Source: JAUPKT01 sp964427855
GTDB lineage: Bacteria; Desulfobacterota; Desulfomonilia; Desulfomonilales; Desulfomonilaceae
Length of the DNA: 52,447 nt
Direction of reading: 5' to 3'
Assembly (NCBI GenBank): GCA_964427855.1
Contig: CAYRVH010000021.1
Coordinates: 1 to 52,447, forward strand
Made by a program: the position numbers and the translations under genes. Below, piece after piece: positions 17,170 through 25,265 of the stretch. Position 1 is the first letter of the stretch. Each line of letters begins with the position of its first letter. The notes below the pieces were generated by a model. It was not told where the DNA came from, did not search any database, and worked only from the letters and a program-made list of their open reading frames with translations.

Positions 17170-17555
17170 ACCGCATCCTCCGAACCTGATGCACGATCAC
17201 ATTGAAATGTCGGGAGAATTGGTGAAGGCCTATCTGTTTCGTCCAAATGCTTTCATGTCGCTGGTAGCCAATGGCATCGGCGGAACATTGGTGAAGTGGT
17301 CGCGGGTACTTCTTCTACGTAAACCGGACGGGAAATTTGGCGAGCCCGAGTCGTTTGTCTGTGCGTTCTTGTTTTGGCTGGCTGGATTCATGAACGTGAT
17401 ATATTCCTCGCAATGGTTTCGATGATCGCTGAATGGAATAAGACCTGGAAAGATACCGGCGATCAAGCTCAATTTTAGCGAGCGCGGCAGCGGACTCGTG
17501 ATCGAGTCCTTGACGTCTCCAGACAAGTAATATCACATGAATGGAGTGACACGAG
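17170..17555. other. Stretch between pgsA and the OYE gene, with a doubtful ORF
   Basis: Apart from the doubtful interrupted ORF at 17189-17530, described separately, I see no gene, repeat or clear promoter here. Confidence 0.5.
17189..17530 (+). pseudogene. Doubtful ORF with one in-frame TGA
   Basis: An ATG at 17189 opens a 78-codon frame that meets TGA at 17423-17425 and then stays open in the same frame for another 34 codons to TAA at 17528-17530. The second part ends IKLNFSERGSGLVIESL, which looks like real protein. I do not recognise either half, and there is no good ribosome site. It may be a decayed gene, chance, or a UGA-decoding gene (see findings). A 9-bp stem can form starting exactly at the TGA. 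The residue before and after the TGA (Arg, Ser) gives no CxxU-type redox motif, which argues against a selenoprotein. Confidence 0.3.
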
Positions 17556-18697
17556 ATGCACGAGCTCTTTGAAAAAACCTCAATAGGTTCACTGGAACTC
17601 AAAAATCGATTTGTCCGAAGCGCGACGTGGTCCGGAGTCGCTGACGAGAGAGGTTGCATTACCCAGAAAGCGCTCGAATTATACGGGAACCTTGCCGCAG
17701 GCGGCGTAGGGTTGATCATCACGGGTTTTCAGTATGTGATGCCCAATGGTGTGGCGGCAAAATATCAAGTCGGGAACTACAGCGATGACCTTTTGGAGGG
17801 CCTGAGTAGATGGGTGGAGGCAATTCATGCGCGTGGAGCCAAAGTCATGGCGCAATTGGTGCATGCCGGCAGCAAGGCAAACCCCGCCCTGTTTTGGGAA
17901 TCGGCAGATGTTTGGGGTCCCTCAGCGGTGGCTGATCCATTGACTGGGAGGCGCCCTAAGGAAATGACACAAGAGGACATTCGCAGCGCAATCGACGCCT
18001 ATGCACACGCGGCTGCGAGATGCCGGCGAGCCGGCTTTGACGGAATACAGCTCCATGGAGCCCATGGATATGGAATTAACCAGTTCCTCTCAGGGGCGTC
18101 GAATAGTCGCGCTGATGAGTACGGCGGGAGCATTGATAACCGCTACCGCTTCCTTGGAGAAACGCTGAAAGCAGTTCGGGAAGCAGTAGGCAAAGACTAC
18201 CCGGTGTTCATTAAGCTGAGCGGCCACGATTACTACGAAGGAGGCCTTACTCTGGAAGAATCGCTGCACATGGGGCGGCGGTTGGTCCAGGACGGCATAG
18301 ACTGCATCGAGGTGAGCGCGGGGAGCAGGGTTTCGGCCGATGGCATGATCCCTTCACGCGTCAATATACTCAAAGAAGAGCAGGAGGCGTACCTCGCAGA
18401 CTTGGCCCGCTCCTTCAAACAGGCCCTGGACGTCCCCATAATCACAGTTGGTGGGATTCGATCTCTATCCGTGGCGTCCAGGATCGTGTCTCAACGAATC
18501 GCCGACTACGTCGCCCTGTGCCGGCCACTCATCAGGGAACCTCAATAGCCCGCTGGATGAGCGGAGATCGTAGAAAGGCGACATGCATTTCATGCAACGG
18601 CTGTTTTGAAACCGCCCTTGAAGGCCAGGGGGTAGTATGCAAGGTGGACAGGGACCGCAAATCAGCCCAACAGTCCCAAAAGGAACCAGAAGCATGA
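17556..18697 (+). pseudogene. Old-yellow-enzyme family oxidoreductase, frameshifted near its C-terminus
   Basis: An FMN TIM-barrel NADH:flavin oxidoreductase, related to 2,4-dienoyl-CoA reductase and other enoate reductases. The frame from 17556 gives KNRFVRSATWSG, AQLVHAGSKA, the active-site region IQLHGAHGYGINQFLSG and ITVGGIRS, then stops at TAG 18546-18548 after LCRPLIREP. The next frame from 18542 continues as IARWMSGDRRKATCISCNGC and further to a stop at 18695-18697, which is the usual end of this family. One base missing or two extra near 18541 explains it. The repaired stop overlaps the next gene's ATG (ATGA), so the intact gene was coupled to it. I cannot say whether the lesion is a sequence error or real. 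Confidence 0.85.
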
Positions 18698-19086
18698 TGA
18701 ACCCGGCAAAAGATTCATTAGACTTAGGTATAATCGTGAGCGACATTCAGGCGAGTCTGCGCTTCTACCGGGATATCCTCGGGTTGCAGTTCGTCGGAAC
18801 CGTACCACTATGGTTCGGAACCATGCATCGACTTAGATTCGGGACTAGCGACTTCAAATTGATCGAACCGAAGACCATCCCGCCCAAAGGAGCCATCGGG
18901 CTGGAATCACAACTGGGTTATCGGTACGTTACCTTTGTCGTAAGAGATCTTTCACGATTGTGCGCCGATTTGAAAAGCATAGGAATTGAATTTGCTATGG
19001 AAGAAACCCAGATTCGACCAGGAACCCGGATTGCAATGGTCAAAGATCCGGATGGCAACATTGTAGAGTTCGTCGAACGGGCTTGA
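18694..19086 (+). CDS. VOC (glyoxalase/bleomycin-resistance fold) protein
   Basis: A 130-residue protein with the VOC fold: LGIIVSDIQASLRFYRDILG at the N-terminus and YVTFVVRDLSRL plus KDPDGNIVEFVER at the end, two paired beta-alpha-beta-beta-beta units. Members are glyoxalases, methylmalonyl-CoA epimerases, dioxygenases or binding proteins, usually with a divalent metal. His and Glu ligands are only partly visible (Glu in NIVEF), so a catalytic role is open. The start at 18694 overlaps the repaired stop of the preceding oxidoreductase; ATG 18697 is the alternative. Together they may handle one enoyl or enone substrate (inference). Confidence 0.8.
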   Translation: MMNPAKDSLDLGIIVSDIQASLRFYRDILGLQFVGTVPLWFGTMHRLRFGTSDFKLIEPKTIPPKGAIGLESQLGYRYVTFVVRDLSRLCADLKSIGIEFAMEETQIRPGTRIAMVKDPDGNIVEFVERA

Positions 19087-19110
19087 GCGAGCTGTCTTCC
19101 AATTGATCAT

Positions 19111-19196
19111 TGGCGGAGGGAGAGGGATTCGAACCCCCGGATCTTTCGATCAACGGTTTTCAAGACCGCCGCCTTAAACCACTCGGCCATCCCTCC
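19111..19196 (-). tRNA. tRNA-Ser (anticodon UGA)
   Basis: Read on the minus strand it starts GGAGGGATGGCCGAGTGG, has the anticodon loop CTTGAAA, a long serine-type variable arm, the T loop GGTTCGAATCC and ends TCCCTCCGCCA. The acceptor stem pairs over 7 bp and CCA is encoded. It lies between convergent genes. The anticodon UGA reads UCN serine codons. Confidence 0.97.
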
Positions 19197-19264
19197 AGCC
19201 GCTGGGCAAAATAAATGCTAGATCACGTGCGGTATGTTGTCAAGCAAGAGACCGCTGTCATTCT

Positions 19265-20476
19265 TCAGGACACTTGTTTTTTTCTCGATGCGAGGACGTC
19301 CAAGAAATTGTCTATCTGGTTCTCCAAGACCTCAACGGAATAGAGGCGTGGATCGTTGTGATCAGCTTCCAGGATGAGCCCCGGCAAGCCTGTCCGCTTC
19401 GACACCGTAGCCTTTACCTCGGGGATGTCTTGAGAAACAAATTTGCAGCTCCGATTGGAGTGATAGAGAAACCCGTCAAGAGAATACCTCTGCGCCAATT
19501 CGACGTAATCGTCGATTCTTCTTTGGAGATGTAAATTTGCGGTGTAGAGATATTGCTCCGTCCAATCTCGGAGCGGGTTTTTGACTCCAACGGCGAGTCG
19601 AGCCCATGCCCAGGTGTAAAGAGACGTCACAAGACAAACCCCCCGCTCTGCCAGAAACAAAGAAAGTCTTCGCAATTCAGGCCAAATCGGCAAGTTGTCC
19701 CAAAATAGACGATACCGCTCATTGGGCACGGCCCCTGTTTCGCTCTGAATACGCCGTTCAAGCTCGGCTAATAAAGAGCCATAGAAATCCACGGGTACCC
19801 TCGTTCCCCTCTGCGCCACAATAGGCGCCATAGATATGAACTGATCAAAGACAGACATCGGCGCAGGAATGGCCTGTCCTGTTTCAAGTATGCGAGTCCA
19901 CAATTCCGAGGCTTCCTGCGACAATTCTATGGTTTCGTTCAGCTTTTGTTGATTCAAGGATTTCTTGGCAATGCGTTCCAGCGCGGCGACAAGATCTTCC
20001 AATTGACTGTGCACATATTCTTCGGCCGCGACATCGCGTTCTCCATGGCCGCTATGGGGCACATCCAAGAGCACCATGGGGGCCCTGTACATCCTTGCCA
20101 ACACTTCAAACCATTTCGTCAAAGTGCTGCATTGGCTGTTTGAGATGACGAGGATGTCTGGTTTGGGCAGTCCCCACGTCGGGCTGACGCCAATTCGTAT
20201 GGACCCAAGATCGCATCTCGCATACGAACACAAGTCCATGGAATACCCCATGCCTTCTGCGGCGGCTGCCGTCTCGCTGGATAATTTCCTGGCCCCCAGA
20301 ATCACCGCGTGGTTTTCAGGATAGATCGGGATGAAGTCCATTGCGTAAAGCAACTCGACTGGCGTGAACGCATTGACGTACGCGACAAATTTCCCGTTTT
20401 GTCTCGCCCCGTGCGCGCCAAGGTAATAGTCGACGTTGATTTGCTTTAGGTGTTTCAACGATTCGATGACCTGCAT
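19265..20476 (-). CDS. 2-Hydroxyacyl-CoA dehydratase/benzoyl-CoA reductase-type subunit (BcrB/HgdB-like)
   Basis: A 403-residue protein of the HgdB/BcrB/BcrC family, whose members hold a 4Fe-4S cluster that takes electrons from an ATP-driven activator for radical dehydration or aromatic-ring reduction. Signs are GMGYSMDLCSYARCDLGS, VISNSQCSTLTKWF and YHSNRSCKFVSQDIPEVK, which give the expected cluster cysteines. Upstream the partner subunit ends 20 bases before this start. ATG 20476 is chosen because AGGA lies 8 bases before it; ATG 20485 is also open. No activator ATPase (BcrA/BcrD/HgdC type) is in the window, so the protein must borrow one from elsewhere. The substrate is unknown; benzoyl-CoA reduction is only one possibility. 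Confidence 0.87.
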   Translation of the reverse strand: MQVIESLKHLKQINVDYYLGAHGARQNGKFVAYVNAFTPVELLYAMDFIPIYPENHAVILGARKLSSETAAAAEGMGYSMDLCSYARCDLGSIRIGVSPTWGLPKPDILVISNSQCSTLTKWFEVLARMYRAPMVLLDVPHSGHGERDVAAEEYVHSQLEDLVAALERIAKKSLNQQKLNETIELSQEASELWTRILETGQAIPAPMSVFDQFISMAPIVAQRGTRVPVDFYGSLLAELERRIQSETGAVPNERYRLFWDNLPIWPELRRLSLFLAERGVCLVTSLYTWAWARLAVGVKNPLRDWTEQYLYTANLHLQRRIDDYVELAQRYSLDGFLYHSNRSCKFVSQDIPEVKATVSKRTGLPGLILEADHNDPRLYSVEVLENQIDNFLDVLASRKKQVS

Positions 20477-20496
20477 GTCCACCATCCTAGCCCATA

Positions 20497-21633
20497 TTAG
20501 GGAAGATTCCCGGAAATCATTTCCCTAAAAGCTTCAAGGCGTACCCTGAGCTGCTCAAGCGAGACGCCGCGAGTTGAAGTCTCCAGTACTATACTGGGTA
20601 TGCCCTTTTCTTCTAGCGCCTTCTGAAAATCTGGCGTGTCAAAACCCGCAGCTTCGCAAAACTTGGGGTTGAGAAACATCACGCCATGTGCGCCGCTCTG
20701 CGCCACTCTTTCCACGAAGCTCTCCCGCATGCGCTCTGGGTCGAAGTGATAGCCGGGGTACGCGGGGGTGTTCATAAATCTCTCCACTAGGGCGTCGAAC
20801 GGATCTAGTTTAAGGGAGGCATCCACCCCAGCGATTCGGTATCCAGTCGCCACCTCGTCCCCGGCTAATACGAACTTCAGCTCGTCAAGAAGTTCGAGGA
20901 TGGCGGGCGGATCCCACACCTTGCCTCGCACGTATAAGAGTATCCGTTCGTCTGACTCGTCTCGATTTTTCGAGTTCCAAGGCAGCTTCTCCATCAACGC
21001 AATATGCTCCTCCTTGGGCGCGAAGAACCATGATTCGAAGAGATGAATAACCCTCGACTGAGTCCAAACCGCGGGATCCTCTCTCAGCTTGACATACGCC
21101 CTACGAAGCAGCTCCCGCCCCTTGTTGAAGAGTGCGATGGTTTTTGACAGCTCGTTCACCCCTGCATCGCTCCCTGTGAGAGTCCTCAAAATAGTGAAGA
21201 GCCTTTCAAATTCATGCCGCAAATAGACTCGCGCTCCAGGATAATCAAGACGTTTAGGCAGCCGGAGAAACTCATTTTTCATCGAGGGGAAGCAGTGCTC
21301 CCAAATGTGGAACAAGTTGCGAGTCGTATCGCAGACGTATGGGATGATCATTGCATCCAAGAAGTCTAATTCATCGCGAAAACCAAGTTCCAAGGCTCCC
21401 ATGGCATGGCTGCATGAGTAGCTGGGTATGTGAGCCTGCGCATGGGTCATCGCGACCCCCGCACCCCACACTGCAACGGGGAGGGCGTCGGCAGCATGAA
21501 TAAGCTCTGCCGGCGCGTCCGGCAGGAGATGACCGACAGCCATGCGGCCTGTCTCTTCTTTATACGCCCTACAGCGGCGCCATTTTTCGGAGACGATTTT
21601 CTCAAATGGTTCCCATGGGTCTCTGTTGTTCAT
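20497..21633 (-). CDS. 2-Hydroxyacyl-CoA dehydratase/benzoyl-CoA reductase-type subunit (BcrC/HgdA-like)
   Basis: A 378-residue partner of the downstream subunit and a member of the same family. Motifs: SYSCSHAMGALELG, IPYVCDTTRNLF, WEHCFPSMKNEF and the C-terminal FLNPKFCEAAGFDTPDFQ followed by GIPSIVLETS, as in BcrC and HadB-type subunits. GGGAG lies 8-9 bases before the ATG. The gene is second in a minus-strand operon SDR - this - BcrB-like, with gaps of 30 and about 20 bases. The two subunits probably form a heterodimer with one or two 4Fe-4S clusters in the cytoplasm. Confidence 0.87.
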   Translation of the reverse strand: MNNRDPWEPFEKIVSEKWRRCRAYKEETGRMAVGHLLPDAPAELIHAADALPVAVWGAGVAMTHAQAHIPSYSCSHAMGALELGFRDELDFLDAMIIPYVCDTTRNLFHIWEHCFPSMKNEFLRLPKRLDYPGARVYLRHEFERLFTILRTLTGSDAGVNELSKTIALFNKGRELLRRAYVKLREDPAVWTQSRVIHLFESWFFAPKEEHIALMEKLPWNSKNRDESDERILLYVRGKVWDPPAILELLDELKFVLAGDEVATGYRIAGVDASLKLDPFDALVERFMNTPAYPGYHFDPERMRESFVERVAQSGAHGVMFLNPKFCEAAGFDTPDFQKALEEKGIPSIVLETSTRGVSLEQLRVRLEAFREMISGNLP

Positions 21634-21663
21634 TGCTTGCTCCCAGGCGAGAGATCTCCCTCC

Positions 21664-22428
21664 TTAGGTGTTGGCCAGCATGCCGCCGTCAACATATATG
21701 GTTTGGCCTGTGATGAAACTCGCCCCTTTCGAACAGAGGAACAGGACTGCGCCCACAATGTCACTCGGTTCACCAAGCCTCCCGAGGGGGATCCGGGATA
21801 CGATCATCCTCTCTATATCAGGATTCGCCCAAATCGGTTGACTAAACTGGGTCCTGGTCATTCCCGGACCGACAGCGTTTACCAGTATGTTCATGGGGGC
21901 CCATTCCGTGGCCATGCACATGGTAAGCATCTTCAACGCGGCCTTACTGGCGTGATAGATTCCCATCATGGGCCCGCCTCGCTCAGCGCCCGTCGTCGTT
22001 ATGTTTATTATTCTTCCTCCTCCATGCTCCATCATGATCTTGGCGCATGCTCTGCTCAGAAGGAAGACAGCTTTTACATTCGTCTGAAAGATCTTGTCAA
22101 ATCCATCCTCTCGGAGGTCCATGAGCGGTCGAAAGAAACTTCGAGCTGCATTGTTTATCAAGATGTCTATACGTCCAAATGCTTCGCACGCCGCGTCGAC
22201 AAGCCCTTGAATCTGGTTGCTCTCAGTCAGGTCTGTCGTTCTCGCCATGGCTTGTCCTCCGGCGCGGTGTATCTCCTCCACTGTTGATTCTATTTCGGTC
22301 GTAGTCCGTGCAGCCACCACCACTCGCGCTCCTGACGTGGCTAAACTAAGAGCTATGGCCCGTCCTATGCCTTTGCCGCCCCCTGTCACGATGGCAACTT
22401 TATCGGAAAGATCAGGTTGATACGCCAT
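21664..22428 (-). CDS. Short-chain dehydrogenase/reductase
   Basis: A classical 254-residue SDR: cofactor loop VTGGGKGIGRAIALSL, NNAARSF, INITTTG and the catalytic pair in YHASKAALK. It ends ITGQTIYVDGG, typical of FabG-like enzymes. Nucleotide preference (NADH or NADPH) cannot be fixed; Ala-Arg after the second strand (VVVAARTT) leans to NADP(H), weakly. A near-perfect AAGGAGG sits before the ATG, so it is likely the well-translated first gene of the operon with the two dehydratase-type subunits. A role in oxidising or reducing a hydroxyacyl-CoA handled by those subunits is inferred. Confidence 0.93.
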   Translation of the reverse strand: MAYQPDLSDKVAIVTGGGKGIGRAIALSLATSGARVVVAARTTTEIESTVEEIHRAGGQAMARTTDLTESNQIQGLVDAACEAFGRIDILINNAARSFFRPLMDLREDGFDKIFQTNVKAVFLLSRACAKIMMEHGGGRIINITTTGAERGGPMMGIYHASKAALKMLTMCMATEWAPMNILVNAVGPGMTRTQFSQPIWANPDIERMIVSRIPLGRLGEPSDIVGAVLFLCSKGASFITGQTIYVDGGMLANT

Positions 22429-22738
22429 GCCTAAACCTCCTTACACCGGCGTGCATCCTCGCACAAAAAATACTCATTTATAAGGGCTGAACGCGCCTCA
22501 TGGCAAGGAGAAAGAGTCACAGGAGTTTCTCCAAAAAATTATTTAGCAAAGAGGGGTAGTTGAAGAATTGGTCGCCTTTGCGCTTTTATCGGGCAGTAAG
22601 CCTTGTCCTGATCTGCCAAAGGTTGCCTTGACGCCGTCTGCGAGGGCACATAGGATGTATGGGAAGTACTCGCGCAACTGATGTCATGCCGTCATTTTGA
22701 CCGTTTGTCTCTCTGTCGTTTAGTACCGTCTTTCTTTG

Positions 22739-22866
22739 TTATTTCGAGCGAAGCGAGAAATTTTGACCCCGCGCGAAAGATTTGTCAGTCGCAAGGCTCC
22801 GTCGAAATGACATGAATCTCGCAAGGTGTCTCGCTTTGGTTCGAGCCTCGGCTTCTTCGAAATGAC
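22739..22866. repeat. Dispersed intergenic palindromic element, copy 2 (double)
   Basis: Two units side by side. The first runs from ATTTCGAGCGAAGCGAGAAA (22741) to CGTCGAAATGAC (ending 22811), with complementary ends. The second ends with GCTTCTTCGAAATGAC. The sequence is degenerate inside. The arms match the other copies (for example 40586-40630). Confidence 0.7.
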
Positions 22867-23164
22867 TAGATGTCGGCTCCCATGGGGATTAGCCCTTTTC
22901 GAAAGTACTCACACAGCCGATTAAGCGGACCACATTCCGACGGAGAGCTGGGAAACCGCGATAACTCGTCCTTCCTCTTAATCCGACTTTGAGAGGTGCC
23001 TCTCTCCTTTGCAACAACTTTTCCCATTGTTACATTCAATAAAAACACAACCCCATCACTTCATACATTGACAACTCCATATCAATTATTGGGGAATGTG
23101 CTGGAAAGAGTAATAAATATGCCTGGAGTGGGCGCGACCATGTTTTTCAAAAAAAAGACACTTG

Positions 23165-23178
23165 TTGACTTAAGTCAA
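23165..23178 (+). promoter_or_regulatory. FNR/CRP-family-type operator
   Basis: TTGACTTAAGTCAA is a perfect 14-base palindrome, TTGAC-N4-GTCAA, the form bound by FNR-like and HcpR-like dimers. Its centre (23171.5) lies 41.5 bases before a start predicted at about 23213 from the TATATT at 23201-23206, the class II activator position. The next two genes are of a type that in related bacteria accompanies hybrid cluster protein and belongs to nitrosative-stress regulation by HcpR; that regulator is an inference. Confidence 0.65.
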
Positions 23179-23200
23179 AGCCAACGACCCTTGTCATAGA

Positions 23201-23206
23201 TATATT
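23201..23206 (+). promoter_or_regulatory. -10 box of the HD/ferredoxin operon
   Basis: TATATT, 22 bases after the operator palindrome and 36 bases before the HD gene. There is no -35 box at the right distance, as expected for an activator-dependent promoter. Confidence 0.45.
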
Positions 23207-23241
23207 TGGGGCAAGGATGAAGTTCGAGAGAGGAGCCCACC

Positions 23242-24006
23242 ATGAAATGCCCGGGTCAGGATCCCAGATATTGGAAATTCGACGCCATCTTTGACGCAGT
23301 CTGTCCTCACTGCGGCAGTACCGTCGAGTTTTTCAAAGACGAAACACGGAGAACATGCAAGAAGTGCGGGAATAAGGTGCTCAATCCCAAAATGGATTTT
23401 GGCTGCGCTGCGCATTGCAAATTTGCACAGCAGTGCTTTGGCGACCTTCCTCCAGAGCTCATTAAAGAAAAACAAGAGCTGTTCAAAGACCGCGTGGCAG
23501 TAGAGATGAAAATGTATTTCAAGACGGACTTCAGGCGAATCGGACATGCAGTCAGAGTGGCCCGCTATGCAGACAAACTTGTAGAACTCGAGAAAGGCGA
23601 TCCTGCTGTGGTGTTGTCTGCAGCATATCTCCACGACATTGGGATCAAGGAAGCCGAAAGGAAATATCAATCAACAGCAGCCAGGTATCAACACCTTGAA
23701 GGGCCCCCGGTCGCGCGAGCTCTCCTCGAGAAACTCGACGCCGATCAGCAGCTCATCGATGAGGTATGCGACATAGTGGCGCATCACCACAATCCTCGCC
23801 CTGAGGAGACCAACAACTTTAAGATCGTCTATGACGCCGACCTCCTCGCGAACCTGGAAGATCGGAAGACCAAGCACGGGGCTAACAAAAAGCTGCTTGA
23901 AAAACTAGTGGATAAAAGATTCCTCACCCACGCGGGCAAGGAACTGGCGCGATCGATCTTGCTGCAGAATGGCCAGCCCACGCAGGGCAAAGAACGACAG
24001 TATTGA
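23242..24006 (+). CDS. HD-domain phosphohydrolase with N-terminal zinc ribbon
   Basis: A 254-residue cytoplasmic protein. Residues 20-50 hold a CxxC...CxxC zinc ribbon (CPHCGSTVEFF and CKKCGNKV), followed by DFGCAAHCKFAQQC. From about residue 90 comes an HD domain with IGHAVRVARYADKL, AAYLHDIGIKEAERK, IVAHHHNPRP and YDADLLANL, so the metal ligands H...HD...H...D are all present. HD proteins of this kind hydrolyse nucleotides or phosphoesters; the substrate is unknown. Ribosome site GAGGAG. It is followed by the ferredoxin gene after 29 bases, and both lie behind the FNR-type operator. Similar HD-ferredoxin pairs occur with hcp in related bacteria (recalled knowledge); no hcp is in this window. 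Confidence 0.87.
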   Translation: MKCPGQDPRYWKFDAIFDAVCPHCGSTVEFFKDETRRTCKKCGNKVLNPKMDFGCAAHCKFAQQCFGDLPPELIKEKQELFKDRVAVEMKMYFKTDFRRIGHAVRVARYADKLVELEKGDPAVVLSAAYLHDIGIKEAERKYQSTAARYQHLEGPPVARALLEKLDADQQLIDEVCDIVAHHHNPRPEETNNFKIVYDADLLANLEDRKTKHGANKKLLEKLVDKRFLTHAGKELARSILLQNGQPTQGKERQY

Positions 24007-24035
24007 TCCAGAAGCATGAACAAAGGAGAAAGACA

Positions 24036-24791
24036 ATGAAAATAACGAGAAAGATCATTGAAATAGACGAGTCCCTTTGCAATGGGTGCGGCAACTGCAT
24101 CGTATCCTGCGCAGAGGGCGCCCTGGCTCTGGTTGACGGGAAGGCGCGGCTCGTGTCCGAGTCCTATTGCGACGGCCTGGGCGCATGTCTCGGAGAATGT
24201 CCCACAGGCGCGCTTCGTATTGTAGAGAGGACGGCTGACGATTTCGACGAGGCGGCAGTGGAGGCGCATCTCGCGACCCACAGTCACGCACACCAACAAT
24301 CCGACGAAGCGCTCCCTTGCGGATGCCCCTCCACACGCCTGCAATCTTTCACCGCCCAAGAAGCATGCGCGCACGCAAATCAACCAACAACCTACTCTGC
24401 GGAAAGATCATACCTTTCCCACTGGCCGGTTCAAATTCGATTAGTCCCCGCCTCTGCCCCGTTCCTAAAAAACGCGGATCTCCTGATAGCGGCAGATTGC
24501 ACTCCCTTCGCTTACCCGGCCTTTCACCACGATTTCTTGAGAGGAAAAGTTGCGCTGGTCGGCTGTCCGAAGTTCGATGACGCGCAAGCCTATGTGGAAA
24601 AATTTACGGAAATATTCTCCCACGCAGACGTAAAAAGCGTTACGGTAATAGTGATGGAAGTTCCGTGTTGTCACGGCCTGCCGATGATGGTGCGTCAGGC
24701 CATGAAGAATGCGGGGAAGAGCGTGCCGTTCGAATTGGTTGTGATAAGCGTGCGAGGGGAAATACTCCAACGAGAAGCACTGGTGGCGTGA
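24036..24791 (+). CDS. Ferredoxin-like Fe-S protein (FrdX/hcp-associated type)
   Basis: A 251-residue protein. The first cluster motif CNGCGNCIVSC is complete (C-x2-C-x2-C-x3-C). The second, CDGLGACLGECP, lacks one cysteine (Leu instead), as in the known hcp-associated ferredoxins. A His/Cys-rich linker (SHAHQQ, PCGCPS) leads to a conserved C-terminal domain with HWPVQIRLVPASAPFL, DCTPFAYPAFHHDFL, VGCPKFDD and MEVPCCHGLP. The start at 24036 follows AAAGGAG. It probably passes electrons to a redox enzyme under nitrosative or oxidative stress; the partner (hybrid cluster protein in other genomes) must lie elsewhere or be replaced. Confidence 0.88.
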   Translation: MKITRKIIEIDESLCNGCGNCIVSCAEGALALVDGKARLVSESYCDGLGACLGECPTGALRIVERTADDFDEAAVEAHLATHSHAHQQSDEALPCGCPSTRLQSFTAQEACAHANQPTTYSAERSYLSHWPVQIRLVPASAPFLKNADLLIAADCTPFAYPAFHHDFLRGKVALVGCPKFDDAQAYVEKFTEIFSHADVKSVTVIVMEVPCCHGLPMMVRQAMKNAGKSVPFELVVISVRGEILQREALVA

Positions 24792-25028
24792 AGCTGACTT
24801 TTTGCAATATGTGTGCGGCGTCGGATGTTTCTCAAAGCATCTCCTCACGGGAGCGATTGTCACGACAGCAAAACAAGAAAGGCGCTGGTGCCTGGACGTA
24901 TCCGATTTCAAGGCTGTTCCGGGCTATTGTAATCCTGCGATCCTCGGGAGAATACTCACAAGGCGCCTCAGAAGGATTCTCACTCATACGAGACAAGGCC
25001 TCCGCATGAGAAAAATTATAGGGTGTCA

Positions 25029-25265
25029 TTATCCGCCGGTAGCCAGCGTCACAAGTTTCAGGTCTGCCTCGTGGCGCAGCTCGGAATCGAGCTGAACTCT
25101 TTTTCCGTTGATGAGAGCGACGATTTTCAATTCTTGAGGAAGCTGAAGGACTTGGAGAATATCACGAGGTGTGGCGCCGACTGGGACGTAAATCTCTTGG
25201 TCTCGCGCGAATCGTCTCAATGAGCCGATGACATGAACACAAATTCTGATCTCTTGGTTGGTCAT
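25029..25265 (-). CDS. MoaD/ThiS-family sulfur-carrier protein
   Basis: A 78-residue beta-grasp protein ending LATGG, the Gly-Gly tail that is adenylated and thiocarboxylated in MoaD and ThiS. The middle has VPVGATPRDILQVL and VALINGKRVQLDSE, typical of the family. MoaD-like genes often accompany tungsten aldehyde:ferredoxin oxidoreductases and help make their pterin cofactor. Here it lies downstream of the AOR operon on the same strand, but 517 bases from the siroheme protein gene, so it may be a separate unit. Start chosen at ATG 25265; ATG 25292 or 25322 are possible. Confidence 0.85.
   Translation of the reverse strand: MTNQEIRICVHVIGSLRRFARDQEIYVPVGATPRDILQVLQLPQELKIVALINGKRVQLDSELRHEADLKLVTLATGG

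Larger units (their letters stand above)
22429..23241. other. Divergent intergenic region with repeats and an operator
   Basis: About 0.8 kb between the SDR operon (leftward) and the HD/ferredoxin operon (rightward). No credible gene. It holds the dispersed palindromic element at 22739-22866 and the operator plus -10 box described separately. Confidence 0.7.

Noticed and set aside
17230..17526. Minus-strand frame of 98 codons opposite the UGA-containing ORF
   Set aside because: No domain and no ribosome site; neither strand is convincing there.
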